Assembly (NCBI GenBank): GCA_001599975.1
Contig: BCIO01000001.1
Coordinates: 3,014,293-3,078,292, forward strand
Length of the DNA: 64,000 nucleotides
Direction: 5' to 3'
Origin: Cystobasidiopsis lactophilus
Lineage: Eukaryota; Basidiomycota; Agaricostilbomycetes; Agaricostilbales; Chionosphaeraceae
The notes under the pieces: model-generated
Databases searched by the model: none
What the model was told of the DNA's origin: nothing
Seen by the model: only the letters and a program-made list of their open reading frames with translations
Part shown: in pieces, positions 31,987-42,164 of the stretch
Position numbering within the stretch: the first letter of the stretch is position 1
How the letters are laid out: each line of letters begins with the position of its first letter
Program-made: the position numbers and the translations under genes

Positions 31987-33421
31987 TCAAACAAAAGCCT
32001 TTGTCATGGTGGCGCATTCCAGTTCCTCGTCTGTGAGCACTCTGAACACGGACATTGCGCTCTGTTCGTTGCTGATCTTGTGCACAACGTCCTCCGACTC
32101 TTGAGAGTTTTTGCCCTCGTCCAACTCGACGCCAAGGTAGTCGAGCGCACTGACGACTTGCTGCCTCAACGTGCCACTGCGCTCGCCAATGCCGCCAGAG
32201 AAGACGATGCCGTCAACGCGATTTTTCAGCAGCAAGAGGTAGAGGCCCAAGTGGCGCTGCTCGTTTTCAACGACTTTGAATAGACATACGGCAGGTTTAA
32301 AACTCACAAGAATGGAATGGACAAAGAAGTCGACTGCCAGCTTCTCCTTTGACGAACCTTTGGCTGCCTTGGCAGTGATTGCAGCAAAGTCGGTGGTCCC
32401 GCAGAGCGCTTTGAACTTTGGCCAGCCGCCTCAGCTAGTTCATCCAGGGGAAAGAGATGGTCGAGAAACCTACGCCGGACTCTTTGTTGAGCAGCAGCTC
32501 GCCCTTGGACAACCGAATGCCCTTGGTTTCTTGCTCTTCTCCAGCACCTTGGTTGCCAAACACATGAAAGACCAGCGATGGATCTGCGAGGACGCATATA
32601 AGCCATGTTTCCGTCCGTACGTAAAGCACGCCACTCACCCACACTCCCCGAGCGAGTGCCGCCGGGCAAGCCTTCTAAAGGAGTTAGGCCCATGGAAGTC
32701 TCTATGCTCGTGCCCTGCTCGATGCAGCACATGGACGCCCCACTGCCCAAATGACACACGATCAAGTTCAGCTGCGCTGGCTCCTTTTGAAGGTGTTGGG
32801 CCACGCTCTTCAAGATGGAGCTGTAGCTCAAACCGTGGAAGCCGTAACGCCGTAGCGGCACTGGCGATTTGACGTGGGGTTCTGGGACGGCGTAGGTGTA
32901 TGCTGGAGCTGGCAGTGTCCGGTGAAAGAGCGTGTCGAAGCAAAGCATGTTCTTGGCTTCGGGCAAGAGCGTCAGGGCAGACTTCACCACCAGCACGGCG
33001 TGGTGGTTGTGCAGCGGCGCAAAGCCCGCTAGCCGGTCCATTTCGTCGAGGCCGTCTCGGTGTTCATTGGTGATCATCAAAGGTTCGGCATGAGTGCCCC
33101 CGTGAACGATGCGATGGGTACATATTGCCACAGTGTCGTGCGGATGCGTGTCCTTGAGGTTGGCCAGGATCCGTTCAAAGACTTCGTAGTGGTCTGCTCC
33201 GTCAAGCGGTGTCCTGGAGTCTCCAATTGACAAAGAGGCATTGTCTGTGCTCAACCCGCTGGCCTGCAAATTAACAGAAAGTCAAATGCTGACCTCCCGA
33301 AACAACTCCGAATGGAGGTACTAACAGAGCCGGAAAGCAGCACGGTTAAGTCGGAAGCTTTGTAAAGCTTGAACTTGAAGCTCGAGGAGCCACAGTTCAG
33401 GGCGAGGATAGCGTCTGGCAT
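31987..33421 (-). CDS. ACK1: Acetate kinase
   Basis: Interconverts acetate + ATP and acetyl phosphate + ADP. Exon 1 reads MPDAILALNCGSSSFKFKLY with the N-x-G-S-S phosphate loop. Later exons give THRIVHGGTHAEPL, MLCFDTLFHRTLPAPAYTYA (the D-T-x-F-H catalytic region), RYGFHGLSYSS, LNLIVCHLGSGASMCCI, ETSMGLTPLEGLPGGTRSG and GIVFSGGIGERSG (adenine/ATP site). All ASKHA-fold motifs are present in order. Four or more introns break the gene and I did not fix each junction. The C-terminus ends LTDEELECATMTKAFV, close to the bacterial length. In fungi this enzyme usually works with phosphoketolase (Xfp), which is not in the window. Confidence 0.93.
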
Positions 33422-33960
33422 GGCACAAGTCTCTCGCTGACGTCGAGCGATGCGATGGAGCTCGGCCAAATGAAACGGACGTGGATGCCTGGTTCAACGA
33501 GTCAAGGAGGAGGTTTTAGCAAAGGTAAGATGGTGAAAAGAGAGCTGTCGACGGCGGATGAGGCGTGAGAGGCGTGCAGTGCAGTCAGGTGGCAAGGCAA
33601 TTTGGTGGCAAAAAGTCTCCGTTCTTGCCGTCGCCGTGCGGACGGTTGCTCCTCAACAAGCAACCTTTTACGCTTCCTATGATGCTAGTGCTGCTACACT
33701 ATGCCAAGAACACCTGCCACAAGCCCCAGCCAAGGCCGCAAAGCGGCGCAAAAGGGCGCGTCAGTCGAGAAATTTCAACGGTTGCTCCTCCCGCGTTCGT
33801 ACGGCGCCCAGAAGCACCACAATTTGCACAGCGCTTCCCAAAGCTGGCCAGAAGGGTCCTAATTCTCTTGCTCCCGTACGAGCATCATCCGCGGGAGCCC
33901 CGGAAAATTTAAAGAACCTGCCCACCTCCTTCTCTGTTACACACATTATCGCGGAGCGAC
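33422..33960. promoter_or_regulatory. Divergent promoter region, acetate kinase / repeat protein
   Basis: About 540 bp between two divergent start codons. Open frames on the plus strand cross it without recognisable content. No named binding site is supported. Confidence 0.4.
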
Positions 33961-35681
33961 ATGCCTTTCATGCTCGGACACAAGTCGTCTACGAGGGCGA
34001 TGAAAAAGGTGAGCTGCGCTCTGCCTCTTGCCAGTCTCGCTGCCCTCTTAACCACTTCAACTTTGCCTCCCAGACCCTCTCCGCCAAAGGCGTGCTGAAG
34101 CACTGCGGCAAGCTGCTCACCAAGTCTTCAGTATGTTGCGTCTGATTTTGACTTGCGCATGGCCGCTTGCTGACAGCACCGTATTTGCCGCAGAAGCGCA
34201 CCAAGCCAGGCTCTCCTTCGCCGCCCGCGCGCTCGGTCACTTCCTCGACGAGCGGCAAGCCCAGCTCTTCTACTGTTGACTCTGGTGTTTCGTCGGTGTC
34301 GAGTCGCCAGGTGAGCTTTTCCCACTTTCGCTCCGGCCGGCCACATCTGATTGCAAGCGTCGCAGAGCGCATGGACCAGCGCCTTCAAAGACTTCCGGCC
34401 CATCAAGCCGCTGACGGCTCGATACAATGCTGTAAGCTTGGGTGCCCGTGGATTCAGTAACCTCAGGCTTATTTCTTTGCCGTTGCGCAGATGCGCGGCC
34501 GTTCCGAGGTCGACTCAAGCTCCTCTCGCTCTAGAACGCAGGCCAACTGGGTTTCCGACCTTACTGGCCGGGACTACGACAGCTGGTGCACTTCGTTGCC
34601 GCCGGTCCTTGCTCTCGATCTCCCGGAAGTCTCGTTTGGCTTCAACTTTGGGACCGCCGATGCTTACAGCTCGGACGCGGACTCGTTTTCGCCGGAGTCG
34701 GACTTCGACTCGGATTCGGATTTGGACTCGCGCTCGCTCTCGCCGCCTGTCGTCGGTGTCGAGCTGCCTGAACTTGTGCCCAGCTTCGACTTGGACAATG
34801 CCACCCCGGTTTCGGGCGATGCCGACTATGACCCCTTCCACTTTCCCGACTACTTCGCTTTGCACGAGGAGGCGGATGCGCAGACCCTTGGGCTGCTTTT
34901 GGACGAGATCCTAGTCGCCGCTGACGGTCCCGCCCCAGCATCAGACTTGGNCTGGNATTCGGGCTCCATCTACGGCTGCGAAGGTACCTCGGTCAACTTG
35001 GCTTACGCCCCTTCGTTTTCGCCCTCGGACGTCGCCGATTACGACCCCTTTGACGTCCCTGACTACTTCGCCCTGCACGAGGAGGCCGATGCAGTGACCC
35101 TTGGGCTGCTTTTGGACGAGATCCTACTCACCGCTGACGGTCCCACCCCAGCATCAGACTTGGGCTGGGATTCGGGCTCCATCTACGGCTGCGAAGGTAC
35201 CTCGGTCAACTTGGCTTACGCCCCTTCGTTCTCGCCCTCGGACGTCGCCGATTACGACCCCTTCGACGTCCCTGACTACTTCGCCCTGCACGAGGAGGCC
35301 GATGCAGTGACCCTTGGGCTGTTTCTGGACGAGATTCTACTCGCCGCTGACGGTCCCGCCCCAGCATCAGACTCGAGCTCTATCTTTGGCTGCGAAGAGC
35401 CCCAATCCGAGGCTCCTCTCGCTTTCGACCCACCCCGGCCCATAAAATGCCTCCCAGCCCGCACTCGCAAGGGTTTGCCATCCAGACTGGCTGCCTCTCA
35501 GCTGGACTCAGGCTCGCAGGTGCCGACTTCCACCGCCGCCGCCACCGTCTGCGCTGGCGCCTACGGTTCTGGCGACAAAAGGGACGCCGGCCCTGTCAGG
35601 CGGTCTATCCATCGCGCTGCTGAGGATCAGCTTCACCGGCCCATCAGGCCTCTCCCAGCCCGCGCTGTCAGAGCGAGCTGA
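33961..35681 (+). CDS. Novel protein with three 71-residue tandem repeats
   Basis: No family recognised. The model join(33961..34008, 34074..34130, 34194..34310, 34366..34431, 34491..35681) keeps frame throughout. The N-terminus (MPFMLGHKSSTRAMKK, then TLSAKGVLKHCGKLLTKSS) is basic. A Ser/Thr-rich segment and SAWTSAFKDFRPIKPLTARY follow. The large last exon is acidic and starts with an Asp/Ser run (SDADSFSPESDFDSDSDLD), then the repeats. Each unit reads YDPFDVPDYFALHEEADAV, TLGLLLDEILLTADGPTPAS and DLGWDSGSIYGCEGTSVNL, then APSFSPSDVAD. The LGLLLDEIL core is an acidic amphipathic helix, a pattern also seen in activation domains and export signals. The basic N-terminus plus acidic repeats would fit a nuclear protein, but that is inference. 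Two ambiguous bases lie in the first repeat. Confidence 0.7.
34821..35373 (+). repeat. Tandem repeat, 213-bp period, 2.6 copies, in coding sequence
   Basis: Copies begin at gccga(c/t)ta(t/c)gac: 34821, 35034 and 35247. The period of 213 bp equals 71 codons. Copies 2 and 3 are nearly identical at DNA level up to about 35373, after which copy 3 diverges. The front of copy 1 has diverged (HFPDYF for DVPDYF) while its back half is almost identical to copy 2, as expected from gene conversion or recent unequal exchange. The N bases at 34951 and 34956 lie in copy 1. Confidence 0.9.
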
Positions 35682-35805
35682 TTCCCAGCCCTTTCGAGCT
35701 CCAGGCCTTTCGAGGCTTGCTGCCTCCCTTTCTCTGCCTTCGTTCCGTTCCGTTCTTCTTTTGCCTATTCTCTCCGCAAGTCGCTCCATTGTACTCTTCA
35801 CTCAC

Positions 35806-35839
35806 GGACACTTTGTAACTGTGGACACTTTGTAACTGT
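35806..35839. repeat. 17-bp perfect tandem duplication
   Basis: ggacactttgtaactgt at 35806-35822 is repeated immediately at 35823-35839. It lies in the 352-bp spacer (35682-36033) between the repeat-protein stop and the SMC6 start. Nothing else in that spacer is recognisable. Confidence 0.85.
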
Positions 35840-36033
35840 ACCGATCAGACAACTCGTTCGAGTTTGCAATCCCTCCAAGTCCCATTGAAGTTGGGCCACT
35901 CTTTCCTACAGACTTGTTGGCTAGGCTTTGAGTTGGTGGGCCAAAGATTGAGGGCGGGGCTACCACGAACCACGGCCCAAAGGCTCCGACACATTCTGGG
36001 GTCTTACTGATCTTCATCCAATCGCAAGCACCA

Positions 36034-39000
36034 ATGGTCAAGCGTGCAGCCCCAGAATCAGAGCTGGAAGAAGATGAGCTGGAGAGCTCGCATCGTGTAG
36101 GGCGCCCTGGCAGACCCGAGACGGTCCTTGTTGACATCTCGAACCCGAACAGACCAAGCGCGCTCGAGCCGAGCCTGAGGTCGCTACCACAGCTCGGGTG
36201 ACGCGAGGGCAGCAGCAACAGCAACAGCAGCCACAGCAGGACGAGGATGTAAGTCACTGCGTCCAGATCTCAAGGTTGCGCGGCGCTCAAACCAGGGAAT
36301 CTGTGCAGTCCGACTTCGAGGAAGACGACGTGCGTCGAGGGCAGCCCTGCTCGTGCATTTGAGGCTGAAGCAGGGATTGAACAGGATGCCGTTGAGGACG
36401 CCGAGCTGGAGCGGCTGATGCAAACACAGGCGGCAAGGCAAGAGAAGAAGGCATCCATCGCTCAATCAGGCGTCGTGGCATCCATCTCTTTGGAGAACTT
36501 CATGTGTCACCAGCTCTCCACCATCAACTTGGGCCCGCAGCTCAACTTTATCGTGGGCCACAACGGATCTGGCAAGAGCGCTTTCATGACCGCCCTCATC
36601 GTGGCGTTTGGCGGCAAGGCGTCGACGACCGGACGGGGCGCCGGCCTCAAGGAGCTGGTCCGCAACGCAGATGGTGTGACGCATGCCGTCATCAAGGTCC
36701 GCTTGCTCAACAAGGGCCCCGATGCGTACAAGCCTGGTTCGTCATTTTGTCCACCCGTCACAGACCATTGCTCATTTGCGACCGCCAGAGGTGTATGGCG
36801 ACCATTTCACCATTGTGCGCTCTCGTTGTCTTCCATCTTGATGAGAGGAGGGTGCAGCAGCTGAAACCAGTGGTTAGGTTCGCATGATCAAGAAGGACGG
36901 CGCCGGCCACAGCCTCACCCTGCTCGACCACTCTGGCAAAAAGGTCGCCTCTCGAAAGACCGAGCTCGACAACATCTGCGACCACTTCAACATTGCGACC
37001 GACAACCCCATTTCTTTCCTTAGCCAGGATGCTGCCAGATCGTTTCTTGCCACGACCAGCCCAAAGGAAAAATATGGCTACTTCTTGAAGGGGACGCTCC
37101 TGGAGCAATTGCTGCTCGACTATGGCAGACTGGATACCCAGTACAAAGATCTCGAGGGCACCATCAAGCTGCAGCAGGGCTCGCTCCTCGAGCTCAAAGC
37201 CGATGCTCAGGATTGGTCCAACAAGTACAATCAAGTGCGTCCCCTCTTGCGATGTCTGAAGTCCATTGTCCTGAGCGCTGGACCTTCAGGCAGAGCTAGC
37301 GAAGGGCGCCACGCATCAGCTCGAAACCATGCGACACAAGCTCGTGTGGTCGTACGTCGACCAGGCCGAGTCGAAGCTTGCCCAAAGCGTCGAGAAGGAG
37401 ACGGAGCAGAAGCAAAAGCTGCTTCCGATAACTCAGCGAATGGAGCAGGCCCAAGCGGCGTACGACGAGGCCGACACCCTCGTCAAGCAGCTCGAGGAGG
37501 AAGTGGCCGAAGAAGAGGAGCAATCCCGCGCCGCCGTCGAGAAGGCCAACGAGGTGGCGACTCAGATCACGGCCAACACAAAAAAGCTGAAGGACCTCAA
37601 GACCGAGTCGCGCAACTTGAGCGACCAAATCAAGAGCCAGCGCGATTCCATCACCGGCTGCGACGAAGAGCTGGCTCGACAGGCCTCCTTACAGTCGCAT
37701 GAGCACGCCGAAAAGATGCAGCGTTTGCAGGACGACCTGGCCGAGCAACAAGCTCAGGAACTAGAAGCCAAGGAAGCCGCGGTCGAGGCCAATCGCCAGT
37801 GTCGCGAAGCATTAGCAGCTTTCAACCAAGGTCGGACCGACGCAGAGGCCAGCGGGCGAAGGTTGGATGCTGGCCGAGATGAGTTGCGCCGCGCCGAAGA
37901 AAATCTGCAGCAGGCCAAAGAAGCCCAAAAGAACCCAATCTATGCCTACGGCTCGGGCATGCCGCGCTTGCTGGATGCCATCAAGAGGGAGAGGTCCTGG
38001 GCTGGCCCGCCGCCCATCGGACCGATTGGCGCGTACATCCGCGTGAAGGATTCGCAGTGGCGCATCGCTATCGAGAGCATCCTCAACACCGTCTTGAATG
38101 GCTTCGTGGTCTCGACGACCGAAGACCGCCAAAAGCTGTCGCGCCTGATGCTGAAGGTCAAGTGGTCCGTTCTGTCTCGCTCCCCCAAGGTTTGGAAGCA
38201 CGCCTTATCTTGATCCCCAGGACCACCCGGATCTACCAAATGAAGCCCGACCCAACATTTGATTGCAGCTCTGGCGAACCGGCAGAACAGCACTTGACCA
38301 TTTACCGCGCTTTGACCTTTACCGACAACACTGTGAAGATGGCAGTGGTAAACGCCGCCCACATCGAATCGGCAGCGCTGGTTCAGTCCCGAAGGGACGG
38401 CGACGCCCTCATGTATCGCCCGCCTCGCAACGTCAAGAATTGCTACGACAAAAGCGGCTTCCAGAGCGGCTTCACCAATGGCATGACCGGCAAAGCGTCT
38501 AGGGGCGCCAACGTATACGAAGGCAACCCCAGGCTGCTGGAGGACCGATCGGCACACATACGGTAAGAGCTGCTCTGCAGGAAAGGGACCTGTCCTTTTG
38601 CTAACTGATGCCTACACCCGATAGGGAGTGTGAGAGTCGAGTTGCTGCCGCTGCCGAGCGTGTGCAGGAGCTCGGCAGGCACAACCAAGATGCCCAAAAC
38701 GCCGTCAAAAGGCTCGCAGAGGTCAAAGTCCGCCACGAAGTGGGTTTCGCTTTGCTGACTCATCGTATGCCGCATTTAAGTTGTGGCCGCCCCAGAACGA
38801 ACGCCGCAAGCAGATGCAAATTGCTGCTCGCCTCGAAACGAAGATCCAGTCGGTCCGCGACGCCATCTCTCACATGCAGCCTGCGAACGTCGCCCTCATC
38901 GAAGTCACAAAGCGCAAGGCAGAAGAGCAAGTCGCCCAGATCGCTGAGACCTACGCCAACGTTATTGAGGAGAGCACGGAGCTGGCGGGATTGAATAAGC

Positions 39001-40270
39001 CCCTTATCCAGCTTCGCGAAAAGCTCTCCCAAGACGCCGCCAAACAGCGAGAAGCCGGACAAGCCAAGATGGACGCCATGGGCAAGGCCGCCACTAAGCG
39101 GCTCAAGCAGGCCACAGCCGTCAAGCATTGGCAAGAGCAGTACCGGATCGCCGAGGAGAGGGTGACCCAATTCCAAGAGCTCAACGCAAAGCTATCGGAC
39201 GAGCTCGATGTGAGCGCTCTCCCTACTGGGCTCGGCGCGGCGCTGAAGTCTTGTGGGACACATTAGAAACTGACCGCCAAGGCTATGGAAGTCTTCGAGG
39301 ACCGCGAGAGCCTGGGTCCTATCGTTGGGAAGCCTGACAAGATCGAGAAGGAGATCAAGGCCAAGGAGAAGGCGATGGCGAGAGCCAGCAAGGAGCGCGG
39401 CATGGACATCGAGGAGATTAAAGCCCGCCTGAAGAGGAGCTCCGACACTTACAAGAAGGCCAAGAAAGATGTCGAAGCCCTTCGAGAGGTGCTGAATGTC
39501 AGTGTTCCCTTTGGTCTTCGCGAGCCTTTTCCGAATCGACGGATGGCAGATCCTCAAGAACGCGCTGGAGGTCAGGGTAGACAGATGGGACCATTTCCGC
39601 CGGCACATGTGAGTTTGTCGCTTGAAGCATTCGACCTGGCGCTCATCAACCCCACGCGTTAGCTCTGTTCGAGCAAGGATGAACTTCATCCACGCTGTCT
39701 CTGCCCGCAACTACGAAGGCCGACTCAAGTTCAACCACACCAAAGGCCGTCTGGACATTCAGATCAAGACCGACGAGTCGGCCCAAGCAGGTCGCAAGGA
39801 CACCAGGTCGCTGTCGGGTGGCGAAAAGTCCTTCTCCACTGTGGCCTTTCTGCTCACTCTCTGGGAAGCGGTGGGCTGCCCGATCCGCGGCTTGGACGAG
39901 TTCGACGTAGGTTGCTGCTGCCACCTTCAAGCGGGCTTTCCTCTGACGCGCGCGGCAGGTCTTCCAAGATTCCGTCAACCGTGGTGCAAGCATGAGAATG
40001 CTGGTGAGTCGCTTTCTAATCCGGGAGCCCGATGACTCCAGCTCAAGTGCGAGCAACTCAGTGCGACGCGGCCGCATCTACGAACGACAGGCAGCATATC
40101 CTCAGTTCGTAATCCCTCTCTTGTCGCCTTGCGGGCGGGGTATAAACTTTTGCTGTTGCACAGTCACGCCCAATGCCATCCCGCAGAACCTGACCAGCAG
40201 GGTGTCCGTCAAGGTACTCAAGTTGGAGGACCCAGAGCGTCTCCAGACTCGATTGCCGTTTGGCGTTTGA
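36034..40270 (+). CDS. SMC6: Structural maintenance of chromosomes protein 6
   Basis: SMC6 is an ATPase arm of the SMC5/6 complex, which resolves recombination intermediates and protects replication forks. After an acidic N-terminal tail the ATPase head reads ISLENFMCHQLSTINLGPQL, then FIVGHNGSGKSAFMTALIVA with the Walker A loop. FLSQDAARSFLATTSPKEKY and YFLKGTLLEQLL are characteristic of SMC6 rather than SMC5. Long coiled coils surround the hinge, marked by GSGMPRLLDAIKRERSW and GPIGAYIRVKDSQWRIAIES. The C-terminal head gives SARNYEGRLKFNHTKGRLD, the signature LSGGEKSFSTVAFLLTLWEA and Walker B GLDEFDVF. It ends ...LEDPERLQTRLPFGV. Many short introns are present, including gtgagt...agggag near 38562-38625. 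Length (roughly 1,150 residues) is normal. Its stop lies 7 bp from the stop of the opposing gene. Confidence 0.93.
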
Positions 40271-40277
40271 ACTTCTC

Positions 40278-41621
40278 TTACCGGCCAATCACGGGCGGCA
40301 CAGCGTGAAGTAGAGCCAGCCGCAAGGCGACGAGCTCTTCAAGGAGAGCGATTGTAGGAGTAGGGATGTTGTGGGCGGCCCCGAGGTTGGCCAAAGCCCC
40401 GTTGATGTACTGCCTGATTTCGAGAAATTTGGATTTAGATTGGCTTCCTGCGAAGAGAAACGACTTACATCTCGGTTTCGCGTGCACCATTGCGCAGATC
40501 GGCAAGTGTGCTGGACACGTTGTTTGCAGTGAGCTCGGCCGTCCGCAGCACGAGCTGCACCAGTGCGGCAGGGTGTAGCGCATGGTCGGCTTCGAAAGGT
40601 ACTGAGCCGTTCAACTCGGCTGCGAACACGCTGCTCGCCTCTTCGCAGGCCCGCTGGGCTATTCGCTCGGTCGACTCGCTCAGCAGGAGGGTCCCGTTCT
40701 TAGCGTCGACCAGCGCCGTCAAGGGATTGATGATGGCGTTGATGACCAGCTTTTGGTATTGACGAATTTGAAAGGCGGGCAAAGGCAGCCAGCTGGGATT
40801 GAGGGGGGAACTGGCCAGCAGGGATTGGACGGTCGAGCGCAGCGAGCTGGTTGCTTCAGACTGTGGGAGATTTTCTAAGGTCGGCGTCGACAGTAGAGTG
40901 GGATCAAGAAGAGGGTTGTCCGCCGGAGCCAAGTGCTCGAGCGCTTCCACGACTCCTTGAGAGGGCACAACCGCCCAAATGAACTGGTTCTGGGCAGCCC
41001 AGATCGAGTGGATGGGGGCCGCCGCACCTGCGTGCTGGCGAAAGACGCCGTGTGTGGTGCTGGCGATGACGAAGCTGGGTCGCGAGGACTGACTCTGGAA
41101 GAGCTCGGCGATGACCTGGTCCAGGATGCCTGCGCCGTTTTGGCAAAAGACGATCGTGGACTTGGGCGAGAGCCGGTGGCGTAGAAGCCTCAATCCAGGG
41201 AGGACACCCTGAGCTTTGGTGGCGACGAACAGCGTCGAGATCGGCTCTGCCAGCGAGTAGGCTGGGGTAAGGTCGATGGATCGAGAGTTTGGGTGAGCTG
41301 GCTTTGGACCAGCTGGATCCGCCTGCGCCCGATGCGTTTGCGACGAAAGCCACTCGACTGTGAAGCCCGACTGCAGCTCTTGCACCCCGTCCTTCTCCAA
41401 ACATATGGACGTCGTGGCCGAGTCGTCCGATGACTGCAGGGTTTCCCTCGCGAACCTTGACTTTCTGAGCAGCAAGCAGATGGGTAAAGATGTTGCTTTC
41501 TTCAGTTGAAAAGCCAGCAAGGAGCCAATGGAGCCGGCTGGGGTCACTCGAGCTCAGCTTTGTAGCTTCGAAGGGGAAAAGGCTGTCGCTTGCCACCGCC
41601 GAGGACGTGCAGAGTCTGCAT
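40278..41621 (-). CDS. PAN5: 2-dehydropantoate 2-reductase (ketopantoate reductase family)
   Basis: NADPH-dependent reduction of ketopantoate to pantoate in coenzyme A synthesis, or a paralogue with another 2-oxo acid. A tiny first exon, MQTLHVLG with split codon G|CC, joins through a gtggca...cccag intron to AGSIGSLLAFQLKKATSLPI. That rebuilds the dinucleotide-binding motif G-A-G-S-I-G. STIVFCQNGAGILDQVIAEL contains the family N-G-x-G loop, followed by FVIASTTHGVFRQHAGAAAP. The C-terminal domain has the catalytic-lysine helix in YQKLVINAIINPLTALVDAK, and FEADHALHPAALVQLVLRTA. A final intron near 40465 leads to INTPTIALLEELVALRLAL-like sequence (as read: NIPTPTIALLEELVALRLAL). The stop is at 40278-40280. 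Confidence 0.85.
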
Positions 41622-42164
41622 TTGGACCTTATGAAGGGTTTGTCCTCCTCTTAAGATGGATTTCTTTCAGCCAAAGCCGGCAGGGATCGTTTTTGTGGTG
41701 GTGCGGATCCAAAATTGACGATTGCAGAAGTGGTCATGCATCATGCAGTGATTCCTTCTGCGACCTCTAATGCACAAACAAGATTGCTCAGGGATAGGCG
41801 GGCCACAGTAAATTGCAGCAAAGTGTCACCACCACTTGGGAATGGTCGGGACCACTCTGTCTTGGCACGGCCGCTCGCCCTTTCACTCGTCAGTTCTTGC
41901 ACTGCGTCCACCAGCTGAACTGTCAGATTTCCGCCGCGCATCCATTGGGAGCAAAGCAACTTCACGCAGAGCCGCACATTGCTGAGCGCCGACTATCGAA
42001 GCCGAGCTGTGCGCCTTCGTGCCAAGCCCTCGCCCAGAGCAAAGCAGGTGCGCAGAAGTGCAGCTTTCTCTTGTCCGCCAACGATCAAGTATTGAATGGC
42101 GTATCAACGATTAACGCAGACAGCACTTTACAGACTCCAGTCCTCGCTATCACCGCCGCCAACC
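41622..42164. promoter_or_regulatory. Divergent promoter region, PAN5 / RIM101, with two GCCARG hexamers
   Basis: 543 bp between two divergent starts. It contains cttggc at 41861-41866 (reverse of GCCAAG) and gccaag at 42021-42026, both matching the PacC/Rim101 recognition core. About 0.5 such hexamers are expected by chance in this length on both strands, so the sites are only suggestive of autoregulation. Confidence 0.4.
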
